Below, piece after piece: positions 1-7,987 of a stretch of 64,000 nucleotides of DNA. The notes beneath the pieces are model-generated. The model was not told the origin of the DNA. It made no database searches and saw only the letters and a program-made list of their open reading frames with translations. The stretch's first letter is position 1; each line of letters starts with the position of its first letter. Source of the DNA: CAYUYV01 sp964561475. GTDB lineage: Bacteria > Pseudomonadota > Alphaproteobacteria > JAJFIK01. The position numbers were made by a program, and so were the translations under genes. The stretch lies in NCBI GenBank assembly GCA_964561475.1, contig CAZLPU010000016.1, forward strand, positions 1 through 64,000, in the 5' to 3' direction.

Positions 1-238
1 GCGCGACCGACGCACATGGAGCCCAAATACCGCTTGATCAACACGGATACTCTAACCGGGCCGAGCGGGCACCGAAAGCAAGTCCTGCCATGCGCGTAGC
101 AGTATTTGCTTCATGAGAGTATGTCTTGTTTCGGCGTTTGCAGATCTGAGCGGGAGGGTGTCGGGAGAGCGGAAGCGGCGGGCTTGCGTCTGCTCTCCCC
201 GCGGTCGATGGCAGGGCGCCGGATATGGGGCCGGCGGA

Positions 239-892
239 TCAGTAGAACACAGCCGGACGGTAGGTGCTCACCCGGGAGCGGGCGTCGTAAAGGTCCTGGC
301 GCACCATGGACAGCTCATCCCGGATCCGGTCCCGCTCATAGCGCAGATCCTGAATATCGGCCCGCACACCCCAGTTGTCATTACGGGGATCGGCGTCATA
401 GCTCTCGTCCAGCTGGTCCTGTTTCTTGCGGATCTTGTCGTCAATGTCCCGCAGGTCACGCTCAAGGTCGTAGATCCGGGCTTCCACCCGTTCCACTTCT
501 TCCTTGAGGTAGTGCAGTTGAAGCCCGTCTTCATAGGCGGCCAGGAACAGGCCTTCGAGATCGAAGGGGCAGCCGCCCTTGTAATCCTTACCCTCGGAAC
601 CGGCCTCGAAACCGTTTCTGGGCTGACAGAAAAAGCGCATGCCGCGCTCATGACCCTGGGTGTATTCCTCCAGGTCCGGGCGCACGCCGTAATCCGCACA
701 GGCCTGGCGGTGCTCGCCAATGCGTCCCGGCGGATGGCCCTCGGCGCCGTCTTCATAACCGATCGTGTACCAATCCCCGGACACGCACTCCGCTTCGCTC
801 AAACTGGCGCACCCGGACAGCAGCATCGCCGCACCGAGAATACATGCGGCCGGAGCCATCGCGGTCATGGGAGCTTTCATCCACTGGACCAT
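239..892 (-). CDS. DUF2799-like lipoprotein
   Basis: Predicted 217-residue lipoprotein of unknown function. The start at 892 is preceded by a GGGGAG ribosome site about 8 bases away. It gives a short basic leader, a hydrophobic stretch and a lipobox ending LLSGCAS, so the mature protein should be anchored by its cysteine. The mature part begins with a Cys/Trp/Gly/Asp-rich segment (SGDWYTIGYEDGAEG) and has further cysteines in DYG- and FFCQ-type motifs, which is the pattern of the DUF2799 family. The last 80 or so residues are strongly charged and predicted to form a coiled coil (repeated YDLERD, IRKKQDQ, YERDRIRDEL). The frame stays open upstream to 1198, but that stretch has no ribosome site and lacks signal-peptide character. 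The family has no known biochemical role; envelope location is inferred from the lipobox. Confidence 0.8.
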   Translation of the reverse strand: MVQWMKAPMTAMAPAACILGAAMLLSGCASLSEAECVSGDWYTIGYEDGAEGHPPGRIGEHRQACADYGVRPDLEEYTQGHERGMRFFCQPRNGFEAGSEGKDYKGGCPFDLEGLFLAAYEDGLQLHYLKEEVERVEARIYDLERDLRDIDDKIRKKQDQLDESYDADPRNDNWGVRADIQDLRYERDRIRDELSMVRQDLYDARSRVSTYRPAVFY

Positions 893-1042
893 ATTTCCGT
901 CTCCCCTGCTACTGATTCCCGCCGGTCTCGCATTCCGGCCGCCCGCCCTGTCAGATCCTTGTTTGATTTCAATTTCTTGGTTCAGGTAAACGCCAGGACC
1001 GAGCAGGCACCGAACGCGAGTCCTCCATGGCCCGAACAATGC

Positions 1043-1060
1043 CACATTCAGAAGAATGTG
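1043..1060. promoter_or_regulatory. Perfect dyad, possible operator
   Basis: CACATTC-AGAA-GAATGTG, 7-base arms with a 4-base spacer, lying in the divergent promoter region. No T-run follows, so an operator or a small hairpin is likelier than a terminator. The binding protein is unknown. Confidence 0.35.
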
Positions 1061-1146
1061 ACGAGCCTTGCGGAAATATAAGATGACATCTCCAGGTAAT
1101 TCTTGGCCATGGCTCTTTTGGACCATCCCGACCCGAATGGCGATGG

Positions 1147-1164
1147 CCAAACCCTGGGGTTTGG
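1147..1164. promoter_or_regulatory. Perfect 18 bp palindrome, possible operator
   Basis: CCAAACCC-TG-GGGTTTGG, 8-base arms separated by 2 bases. The spacer is too short for a stable RNA loop, which favours a dimeric DNA-binding protein site. It lies about 100 bases upstream of the gene at 1263. Confidence 0.4.
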
Positions 1165-1262
1165 GATGGAATAGGCGCGCTGTGAAGACAGCAGGCAAAA
1201 GAACCGATCCGGCGTGAAGACCGGACGTTCAAACTGGTCCTTTCAATCAAGGAGATCCGCCA

Positions 1263-2054
1263 ATGAAACCGCTTCTCGCTGCCACCGTGCTCATGACGTC
1301 CGCCACCATAGCCTCCGGGATGGTGCCCATGGCGGCGTGGGCTCAGGGAGAGGCCAATTTCGCCGGCCGGGAGCGGATCGTGGTGACCGGGAGCAGGACG
1401 CCGGATACCAGGGGTTCCCGAGGGGGAGTGAGCCTGACCAAACGGGCGGATTCCCTTCTGCTTGAGGTCCGTCTGATCAATGACTCCATCAATCCGGCGC
1501 TGCGCCGTCAGGAACTGATCGACACGGTGCAGCGGGTTCTGGATGCGGCCGATAAGGACCCGATGATCACTGTCAGCCTTGTGGGCGAATACGGCTATGT
1601 GGAAAATTTCGATCCGGATGGCGGCGCGTCCCAGGTCCAGATTTCGTCCACCCGGCAGAATATGAGCAGTGTGGACATCATGATCGAGACCGCCATCCCC
1701 AAGGCGGGCGCGGACACAAATGCCCAGAACGAGACCGCAGTGCTCAAGCGGATCCGGACCTTCGTCTCCTCGGTCAAGCCAGTGGGCCGCACGGCGATCC
1801 GTTACCTGGAGGCGATCCAGATCAGTATCGCCAACCCGGACCAGTATCGTCGGGACCTCATGGCGCTGATCTTCGATGAAATCAAATATGTCAAAGAGGG
1901 CCTTGGCGACGGATACCGTGTCCAGATTGCAGACCTCAGTGCACCAATGACCTATGGCCGCTCCGGCGCGCTCACCGTCACCTTCACTATTCCGTACACC
2001 TACACGGTCCTGCCCGACAGCGTCGAAGACGTCATCATTTTCAACGATCTCTAA
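1263..2054 (+). CDS. Exported protein with TonB-box-like motif, unknown function
   Basis: 263-residue protein that I do not recognise. The start follows AAGGAGA at ideal distance. Residues 1-27 form a signal peptide (cleavage after AAWA). Shortly after this, at about residues 38-44, is IVVTGSR, the motif typical of TonB boxes in TonB-dependent receptors. The rest is about 215 residues of mixed alpha/beta character with no plug or barrel features (no repeated amphipathic strands, no terminal aromatic residue). A weak resemblance to SIMPL-type periplasmic proteins is possible, but I could not confirm it. A convincing terminator follows at 2071, so the gene is probably transcribed alone. Periplasmic location is inferred from the signal peptide; a link to TonB is inferred only from the motif. 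Confidence 0.75.
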   Translation: MKPLLAATVLMTSATIASGMVPMAAWAQGEANFAGRERIVVTGSRTPDTRGSRGGVSLTKRADSLLLEVRLINDSINPALRRQELIDTVQRVLDAADKDPMITVSLVGEYGYVENFDPDGGASQVQISSTRQNMSSVDIMIETAIPKAGADTNAQNETAVLKRIRTFVSSVKPVGRTAIRYLEAIQISIANPDQYRRDLMALIFDEIKYVKEGLGDGYRVQIADLSAPMTYGRSGALTVTFTIPYTYTVLPDSVEDVIIFNDL

Positions 2055-2070
2055 GGTCCGCATCGTGTCA

Positions 2071-2101
2071 AAGGCCCGGCTCCCAGTGGGGGCCGGGCCT
2101 T
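2071..2101. terminator. Hairpin between convergent genes
   Basis: AAGGCCCGGC pairs with GCCGGGCCTT around a loop of about 11 bases, 17 bases after the stop at 2054. Its A- and T-containing ends make it usable in both directions, serving the gene at 1263 and the one ending at 2201. Confidence 0.65.
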
Positions 2102-2200
2102 CTCAGGCGTGTCCGTGACAATCCGATTGACCTGAACCGGCACTGGCAATGGTCCGGGAGAGGGTCCGGGAAGATGCCACCGCGGGTCCGTCCTGCCCGA

Positions 2201-3085
2201 TCAGCCCGCCAGATGGGTCTTGAAGAATGCGGTGGTCCGGCTCCAGGCCAGCTTTGCCGCCGCCTCGTCATACCGGGGTGTCGAGTTGTTGTGGAAGCCG
2301 TGATTGGTGCCCGGATAGACGTGCATTTCGTAGGTCACGCCGTTGGCCTTTAGGGCGGCTTCATAGCCGTCCTTGCTCGCGTTCACCCGGGGATCGTTTT
2401 CCGCGTAGTGGATCAGCATGGCGGCCTCGATTTTCGCCACATCCTCCGGATCCGGCGCACTGCCGTAAAAGGGCACACCCGCTTGAAGGTCACTGCCCAT
2501 CACAACGGCAAGCTGGTTCACCACCCGGCCGCCGAAACAGAATCCGGTAGCGCCCAGGGTGCCGTTGCCGCGGGGGTGAGCCTTCAGGAAACGGGCCCCG
2601 TTCAACAGGTCCGTAAACAACGCATCCCGGTCCAGGGCCCGCTGCATGGTCCGCCCGTCATCGTCATTACCGGGATAACCGCCCACGGGCCAAAGGCCGT
2701 CCGGAGCAAAGGCCAGAAAGCCTTCAACCGCTGCCCTGCGGGCCACGTCCTCGATGTGGGGATTGAGGCCCCTGTTTTCATGGATGACCAGAACCGGCGC
2801 AAACGGCCCCTCGCCTTCCGGCTCCACCAGATAGCCCCGCATCTCGCCGCTGGTGCCCCCTGGTGAGTCGTAGGTGACATAGGTCGCCTTGATGCGCGGA
2901 TCCGTGAAGGAAATGGTCTGGGCTGCCGCATAATCGGGCAACAGGGCCTGGGCCATGGCCAGGGCGGAGCCGCCGGCCACCGTGAGGGCGGCAGCCCGGG
3001 ACAGAAACTCCCTGCGCGGCATGGTGCTGTGGCAGTACTGGTCGTAAAGGGCGTAGACTTTAGGGTCGATATCCGGCTTGGCCAT
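2201..3085 (-). CDS. Dienelactone hydrolase family protein, Tat-exported
   Basis: 294-residue alpha/beta hydrolase of the dienelactone hydrolase (YghX-like) type. The chosen start at 3085 has GAGGAG 7-8 bases upstream; longer in-frame starts lack this. A twin-arginine signal is visible (PRREFLSRAAAL, Arg24-Arg25, then a hydrophobic stretch ending in AAAQ), so folded export to the periplasm is predicted. The expected Cys-Asp-His triad is present: Cys183 in GFCFGG, Asp231 in ENDPR and His262 in GTNHGFH. Family members hydrolyse lactones or esters of dicarboxylates; the substrate here is unknown. It lies 140 bases downstream of the Rieske-TPP gene on the same strand, with a hairpin between them, so co-expression with partial attenuation is possible. 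Confidence 0.85.
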   Translation of the reverse strand: MAKPDIDPKVYALYDQYCHSTMPRREFLSRAAALTVAGGSALAMAQALLPDYAAAQTISFTDPRIKATYVTYDSPGGTSGEMRGYLVEPEGEGPFAPVLVIHENRGLNPHIEDVARRAAVEGFLAFAPDGLWPVGGYPGNDDDGRTMQRALDRDALFTDLLNGARFLKAHPRGNGTLGATGFCFGGRVVNQLAVVMGSDLQAGVPFYGSAPDPEDVAKIEAAMLIHYAENDPRVNASKDGYEAALKANGVTYEMHVYPGTNHGFHNNSTPRYDEAAAKLAWSRTTAFFKTHLAG

Positions 3086-3158
3086 GGTGCACTCCTCATG
3101 CTGACGGGACGGGCGCGTCTTGGCTGCGCCCGCTCTTCCAGCATGATCCATGGTCTGA

Positions 3159-3193
3159 AGGCGGATGTCCATGGAACGCCTGGTCATCCGCCT
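3159..3193 (-). terminator. Hairpin between TPP enzyme and hydrolase genes
   Basis: AGGCGGATG pairs perfectly with CATCCGCCT over a 17-base loop, between the stop at 3225 and the start at 3085. No T-run follows, so attenuation or mRNA end protection is as likely as termination. Confidence 0.35.
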
Positions 3194-3224
3194 CGGGTCT
3201 CGGCTTTTCCGGATCAAGTGCCGG

Positions 3225-5216
3225 TCAGAGCAGTTCCGCGTCCATGCGCACTTCCACCAGGGCAGGACCCTTGTGGGCGATGGCCTCGCTCAGGGCCGCG
3301 TCCAGGTCGTTGCGGTCATCCACCAGCTTGCCCATGCCGCCACAGGACCGGGCAAAGGCCGCGAAGGGCGGATTACGCAGGTCCGTCTGCCAGACCGGGA
3401 ATTCACCCGCCTTTTGTTCCTTGGTGATCTTGCCCAGCTGGCCGTTGTTCATGAGGATGTGGCAGATGTTCATGTTGTATTTCACGGCGGTGGTGAATTC
3501 CATCGCATACTGACCAAACCCGCCGTCACCGGAAATGGAGATGACCTTGCGGCCCTTGTACTGCTCCACATCCTGGGTCGCCGCCCAGGCGCCCATGGCG
3601 GCGGGAAAGGCAAAGCCGATGGAGCCCAGATAGCCCGACATCAGCACCCGCTGTTTGCCCGAGGGCTCGAAATAGCGGCCGAAGGAATAGGTGTTGTTGC
3701 CCACATCCACGGGCAGGATCGCGTCTTCCGGCGCATGGCGGGTCAGGGCGGCGAACAGGGCGGCGGCGGACATGCCCTCGCCCCGGTCTTCCGAGACCCG
3801 CTTTTCCTTCTCCTTGCGCCAGATGACCCAGCGCTCGGCAATTTCCGCCCGCTGATCGCCGGCGGCGGATCCCTGCTGGCGCAGCATCTCGCCCATGAGC
3901 ATGGCGGTCACGCTCACATCGCCCATGAGAGGCGCGGTCACCGCATGACGCTTTGCGATATGCATGGGGTCCCGGTCCACCTGGATGATGGCCTTGTCGG
4001 GATAGATGCCCGTATGGTCGGAGAAGGAGGCCCCGAACACCACCAACAGGTCGGCTTCGTTCATGAACCAGGACGCGATCGGCGTACCCGACCGGCCCAG
4101 AACGCCCGCGGACAAAGGATGACTGTCGGCGATCTGACCCTTGCCCTTGAAGGTGGTGGCGATGGGAGCGCCCAGAAGCTCGGCCAGATTGATCACCTCA
4201 TCCATGCCCACCAGGGCGCCGTAGCCCACGATGATCATTGGACGCTTGGCCCCGCGCAGCAGTTCCGCCGCGTGCATCAGGCTTTCTGGATCCGGAGAGA
4301 TGCGGATGGAGGCCAGACGGCCTTCCGGGCTGCCGGCCTTGGCCCCTTCCGCTGCCGGTGCGGGCTGGACATTGTCCGGAAACACCAGATGGGACACGTC
4401 CCGTTCCACCACGGCGGTCTTCACGGCCTGGGCCATCAGTTCCGCATGGTTCGAGGACGGATGGACGGTCTGGGAGAACCGGGCCACGCTTTCAAAGGCG
4501 GCCTCCAGGTCGATGTCCTGGAAGGCATGGACACCGATGACCTGCTCCTGCACCTGCCCGGTCAGCGCCAGGACCGGCGCCCGGTCAACCTTGGCGTCCC
4601 ACAGGCCGGTCATCAGATTGGTGGCACCGGGACCGGCGATGGTCAGGGCGGCGGCGGGCTGGCCCGTGAGCTTGCCGTAACCGGAAATGGCGAAGGCGGC
4701 GGCCCCTTCATGGCGGATCCCGTAATAATTCAGCTTGCCCTGTTCCGCCTGGACCCGCAGGGCATCGGACAGACCCAGATTGGAGTGGCCGACCATGCCG
4801 AACACGGTGGTCACGCCCCAATTGACCATGGTCTCGGCCATGACATCGGCGACGGTGCGAGTGCGGGGCGGCTCCACGGGAACGCCCACATAGACGCCGT
4901 CGTCCCGAACCTCCACTGGGAAGGTTTCCTGGCCGGAATCTTCATGGCCTCCCGGGGGCTTGCCAGTGAGGGGGTCGAAGTCCCAGCCGTGCCAGGGGCA
5001 GCGCAGCCAGCATGCTCCGTCCACCCCCTTCTCGATGGACCCTTCCCCGAGGGGGCCGCCCTGGTGGGGACAATGGTTGTCCATTGCGGCGAACTGACCG
5101 TCGAAGTGCACCACCGCGACGGACCGCGTGCCGGCGCTTGCGGATTTGACCCGCCCTTCGCTCAGTTCACCAATCTCCGCAACCTTGAACCAGGCCAGTT
5201 CCTGCGTCTCGCTCAT
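3225..5216 (-). CDS. Rieske-thiamine diphosphate enzyme fusion
   Basis: 663-residue fusion. Residues 1-115 are a Rieske-type [2Fe-2S] ferredoxin domain with ligands Cys49/His51 (CPHQGG) and Cys73/His76 (CPWHG). From about residue 119 to the end it is a complete thiamine-diphosphate enzyme of the acetolactate synthase/pyruvate oxidase superfamily. Glu170 in RHEGAAA is the expected cofactor-activating glutamate. The GDGGFGQ motif at about 563, followed by NN near 590, is the Mg-diphosphate binding motif. The start at 5216 has GAGGA upstream. There is no signal peptide, so a cytoplasmic location is inferred. The family decarboxylates 2-oxo acids; an attached Rieske domain suggests electrons leave by the iron-sulfur cluster, but the substrate is unknown. 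A second Rieske protein is encoded divergently only 0.9 kb away. Confidence 0.85.
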   Translation of the reverse strand: MSETQELAWFKVAEIGELSEGRVKSASAGTRSVAVVHFDGQFAAMDNHCPHQGGPLGEGSIEKGVDGACWLRCPWHGWDFDPLTGKPPGGHEDSGQETFPVEVRDDGVYVGVPVEPPRTRTVADVMAETMVNWGVTTVFGMVGHSNLGLSDALRVQAEQGKLNYYGIRHEGAAAFAISGYGKLTGQPAAALTIAGPGATNLMTGLWDAKVDRAPVLALTGQVQEQVIGVHAFQDIDLEAAFESVARFSQTVHPSSNHAELMAQAVKTAVVERDVSHLVFPDNVQPAPAAEGAKAGSPEGRLASIRISPDPESLMHAAELLRGAKRPMIIVGYGALVGMDEVINLAELLGAPIATTFKGKGQIADSHPLSAGVLGRSGTPIASWFMNEADLLVVFGASFSDHTGIYPDKAIIQVDRDPMHIAKRHAVTAPLMGDVSVTAMLMGEMLRQQGSAAGDQRAEIAERWVIWRKEKEKRVSEDRGEGMSAAALFAALTRHAPEDAILPVDVGNNTYSFGRYFEPSGKQRVLMSGYLGSIGFAFPAAMGAWAATQDVEQYKGRKVISISGDGGFGQYAMEFTTAVKYNMNICHILMNNGQLGKITKEQKAGEFPVWQTDLRNPPFAAFARSCGGMGKLVDDRNDLDAALSEAIAHKGPALVEVRMDAELL

Positions 5217-5398
5217 TTGTTTTGTCCTCGCCCCAGTGATCTGGATTTGCCATTTGTCTGGATCGCCCAGTGATCGGAATCTCAATGACTGCCGTGCTTT
5301 AACACGGCGAGACTATCGCGACATTCCAAGGTCAAGGTCAAACCCGCAATGGCAGTCTTGATCATCTGTGATCGAGACGTGATGGCCACAATCAGATC

Positions 5399-5427
5399 GG
5401 GATTGGGCCCATCCCGGTACCAATCCC
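5399..5427. promoter_or_regulatory. Inverted repeat, possible operator
   Basis: GGGATTGG (5399-5406) is repeated inverted as CCAATCCC (5420-5427) with 13 bases between. The centre-to-centre distance is 21 bases, about two helical turns, as for a dimeric regulator. Confidence 0.3.
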
Positions 5428-5667
5428 CAGCCACGCCCTCCGGAATTTGATTTGGAGCCGGTTTCAAGCAGCGAATTTGAGGTTCTATCAGCCTTGTGAT
5501 CGGCAAACGGGTTGCACAATCGTGCCGGTTTTGTGAATGCTACCCCCGAGGAATACAAATGCATGACCGGCGGGCAGCGCGACCACAAGTGCCGGAACCG
5601 GGTGCCCCTGCCTTTCCGGGGCTGACCCTTTTCCGGGTGTCTTTGTTCCGATCATGCCTCACCCCAT

Positions 5668-5706
5668 TCCTATCCGGCCGTTCCTATCCGGCCGTTCCTA
5701 TCCGGT
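5668..5706. repeat. 14 bp tandem repeat, 2.8 copies
   Basis: Unit TTCCTATCCGGCCG, two perfect copies plus 11 bases of a third, ending about 37 bases before the GTG start of the small membrane protein. Confidence 0.85.
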
Positions 5707-5743
5707 CTGGGGCGAGACGGCAGGGATCGCGCGGAGGAATCAC

Positions 5744-5968
5744 GTGACACTTTTCTGGGCACAGACGTTTGTCACCTTTTTGGGCCTGTATACGGGCCTT
5801 GGGGTGCTCTTCGCCTTCTACTTCGTCATCGCCGGTGCCAGACGGATCGATCCGGCGGCGGTAGGCATGCCGGTACAGGCCCGTGCGATCATTTTTCCCG
5901 CCTCGGTGCTGTTGTGGCCCTACCTCGCCATCAAGGTGATTCGCGCAGAGGAGCCGCCGGTCCAATGA
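5744..5968 (+). CDS. Small membrane protein, first gene of Rieske operon
   Basis: 74-residue protein starting at a GTG that has GGAGG 6 bases upstream; an ATG at 5654 would run through the 14 bp repeat and is less likely. It has two predicted membrane segments, about residues 8-30 and 49-66, joined by a short basic loop (GARRIDP). I do not recognise a family. Its stop overlaps the start of the next gene (ATGA), and four genes run on with similar overlaps, so it is probably a subunit or assembly partner of the membrane Rieske protein encoded two genes on. Confidence 0.7.
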   Translation: MTLFWAQTFVTFLGLYTGLGVLFAFYFVIAGARRIDPAAVGMPVQARAIIFPASVLLWPYLAIKVIRAEEPPVQ

Positions 5969-6129
5969 AACGCGCCCATCGCAATGCCCACCGCCTGTTC
6001 TGGCTCATCCTGCCCCCGGTCATGGCCGTGATCCTGTGGCAGGCCCTGGTTCACCGGCCCGGGGAAACCATCAATACGGTCATGCCGGAGCTGCCCGGCC
6101 AGGAACCTGTGGCTGAGGGGACAGACTGA
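5965..6129 (+). CDS. Single-span membrane protein
   Basis: 54-residue protein with one membrane segment (LFWLILPPVMAVILWQALV, about residues 10-28) and a short polar tail that should face the periplasm. It starts in an ATGA overlap with the previous gene and its stop overlaps the next start (TGATG), which supports translational coupling. No family is recognised; operon position suggests it belongs to the ferric-reductase-like/Rieske complex. Confidence 0.65.
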   Translation: MKRAHRNAHRLFWLILPPVMAVILWQALVHRPGETINTVMPELPGQEPVAEGTD

Positions 6130-7226
6130 TGGCTCATGGATACAAGGCGGTTGGCTGGACCCCGTTCAAGGTCCTCTTCGACCGGTGGATGCTCGCCGGT
6201 GTCTTCGCCTATCTCGTCATCTTCATTCTGGTGACCGTCCTGGCCCAGCCCCCCGGCCAAAGCCTCGCGGAACTTCAGATCGTGATCCGGGCCACGGGCA
6301 CCCTGGCTTTCCTTCTGCTGACATTCATCCTCTGCATCGGCCCGCTGGCCCGCCTTTCCGACCGATTCAAGCCGTTTCTCTGTAATCGGCGCCATCTGGG
6401 GGTCACCACGGCCATCATCGCCACCATCCACGGGGCCGTCGTGATCCTCTGGTATCACGGCTTCGGCGAGATCAGTCCGCTGGTGTCCGTGTTTGCCTCC
6501 AATCCCCGGTATGATTCCATCGCGGGCTTTCCCTTCGAAAGCCTGGGTTTTGCGGTTCTCATCATCCTGGTGCTGATGGCAGCCACCAGCCATGATTTCT
6601 GGAACACCAATCTGGGTCCGGGCCTGTGGAAAGGCCTGCACATGATGGTCTATATCGCCTATGCCCTCCTGGTGGCCCATGTGGCCCTTGGCGCCATCCA
6701 GTACGAGAAATCGGCCCTTTACGTGGCCCTTGTGGCCCTCGGCGCCGGCACAGTCAGCGTGCTGCATCTGGCCACGGCCCTGTTCGATTCCGGAGGCCAG
6801 CGGACCGAGGCCACGGATGGCTGGCTCAAGGCTGGTGAGGCCATGGCGATCCCCGATAACCGGGCCCTGATCCTCACGCCGGAAACCGGCGAGCGGATTG
6901 CCGTCTACCGGTACGGCAACAAGGTTTCGGCGATTTCCAATGTCTGCCGCCACCAGGGCGGTCCCCTGGGCGAAGGGCGCATCATTGACGGCTGCGTGAC
7001 CTGCCCCTGGCACGGTTTCCAGTATGATCCGTCCACGGGCCGCTCACCGCCCCCCTTCACCGAACGGATCGCCACCTACAACACCCGGATCGAGAATGGC
7101 CAGGTTCTGGTTGATCCCGACCCGAACCCGCCGGGCACCTTCGTGGAACCCTCGGTCATCGGCCCGGCCGGACCGGCGGCCACCACGCCGCCGAACCCCG
7201 CATCAGGACAGGAGCAGCCGGCATGA
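6129..7226 (+). CDS. Ferric-reductase-like membrane protein fused to Rieske domain
   Basis: 365 residues. The first 220 contain six predicted membrane helices with histidines at 89, 101, 171 and 184, placed as haem ligands are in ferric-reductase-like transmembrane domains. Residues 230-330 are a Rieske [2Fe-2S] domain with Cys273/His275 (CRHQGG) and Cys292/His295 (CPWHG). A proline-rich tail follows. The likely role is passing electrons between membrane haems and a [2Fe-2S] cluster; donor and acceptor are unknown. No FAD/NAD reductase domain is present, so the Rieske domain seems to replace the usual C-terminal flavoprotein part. It is third in a four-gene coupled operon (5744-7987). Confidence 0.8.
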   Translation: MAHGYKAVGWTPFKVLFDRWMLAGVFAYLVIFILVTVLAQPPGQSLAELQIVIRATGTLAFLLLTFILCIGPLARLSDRFKPFLCNRRHLGVTTAIIATIHGAVVILWYHGFGEISPLVSVFASNPRYDSIAGFPFESLGFAVLIILVLMAATSHDFWNTNLGPGLWKGLHMMVYIAYALLVAHVALGAIQYEKSALYVALVALGAGTVSVLHLATALFDSGGQRTEATDGWLKAGEAMAIPDNRALILTPETGERIAVYRYGNKVSAISNVCRHQGGPLGEGRIIDGCVTCPWHGFQYDPSTGRSPPPFTERIATYNTRIENGQVLVDPDPNPPGTFVEPSVIGPAGPAATTPPNPASGQEQPA

Positions 7227-7987
7227 GTGATCAGCGCAAGGATGATGACTTTTTCGTCGGCTATGCCCCGGAGATGCCCGCCATGGACCGGCGCTTCTTC
7301 ATGGGCGCCGGAATTGCGCTGACCCTCGGCTCAGCCGGTCTGGCGGGGGCCGTGGCGGCAGCCCAGCGTGCCGTCGGTCCGGGCCAGTGGGACCTGGAGG
7401 ACAAGGACTGGACCGGCACCATCGTGGCCGATCCCTACCCTGCCCTGATCACCCGGGATATCGAAGAAGGCACCGTGCGCACCGCCTTCCTGGCCTGTTC
7501 CGGCAAATGCGGGGTACGCCGCCGGCTCACCGCCATGGAAGGGGGCCCGGCCACGGTGCGGGGCAGCCTGATCCACCGGGGCCGCCATGCCATGCTCTCC
7601 GTGGTGGACGGGCCCGACTGGATCGCACCGGCGCCGGAGGCCACCAATCTTCCGCCCCTGCCCGAACGGGAGCGGCTCACGGATCTGGCCCTCGACGGCA
7701 TGATCCTCGACCTCAAATGCTGGTTCGGCGCCATGCGGCCCGCCGAGGGCAAGGTCCACAAGGCCTGCGCCACCCTGTGCATCCGGGGCGGCATTCCGGC
7801 GGGCTTTTATGCCCGGGACCGGGACGGCAACATGAACGTCTTCGTCCTCACACAGAATGGGCAACCGGTCGGTCACGACATCCTTCCCCTGGTGGCGGAT
7901 CCGGTGCGGATCACCGGCCAGGCCTATGCCATGGGCGATGCCCTCTTCCTGGATGTCACGGAGCCGGAGGGGATCCGCCGGATTTGA
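7223..7987 (+). CDS. Exported cysteine-motif protein of Rieske operon
   Basis: 254 residues, starting in an ATGA overlap with the Rieske gene. After a 20-residue polar leader comes DRRFFMGAGIALTLG and a hydrophobic stretch, a Tat-like signal or membrane anchor. The mature part carries Cys92 and Cys96 (CSGKC) and a conspicuous cluster, Cys166-Trp-Phe-Gly, His179, Cys182 and Cys186 (HKACATLC), then IRGGIP. These look like metal or haem ligands. The domain is unnamed to me; I believe similar proteins occur beside Rieske genes elsewhere, but cannot verify that. A periplasmic or membrane-surface electron-transfer subunit is the best inference. It is the last gene of the operon. Confidence 0.7.
   Translation: MSDQRKDDDFFVGYAPEMPAMDRRFFMGAGIALTLGSAGLAGAVAAAQRAVGPGQWDLEDKDWTGTIVADPYPALITRDIEEGTVRTAFLACSGKCGVRRRLTAMEGGPATVRGSLIHRGRHAMLSVVDGPDWIAPAPEATNLPPLPERERLTDLALDGMILDLKCWFGAMRPAEGKVHKACATLCIRGGIPAGFYARDRDGNMNVFVLTQNGQPVGHDILPLVADPVRITGQAYAMGDALFLDVTEPEGIRRI

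Larger units (their letters stand above)
893..1262. other. Gene-free interval with two dyads
   Basis: This 370-base gap separates two divergent genes, so it should hold both promoters. I see no gene in it. It holds two perfect inverted repeats, listed separately, and ends with a strong ribosome site (AAGGAGA) for the gene at 1263. Confidence 0.6.
5217..5743. other. Divergent intergenic region
   Basis: 527 bases between the divergent Rieske-TPP gene and the Rieske membrane operon. No gene is supported. It contains one 8-base inverted repeat (5399-5427) and a 14 bp tandem repeat (5668-5706), and ends with GGAGG before the GTG start at 5744. Confidence 0.5.

Noticed and set aside
3165..5273. 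702-codon open frame opposite the Rieske-TPP gene
   Set aside because: Antisense to a gene with intact motifs on the other strand; no family resemblance. Long antisense open frames are common in GC-rich DNA.
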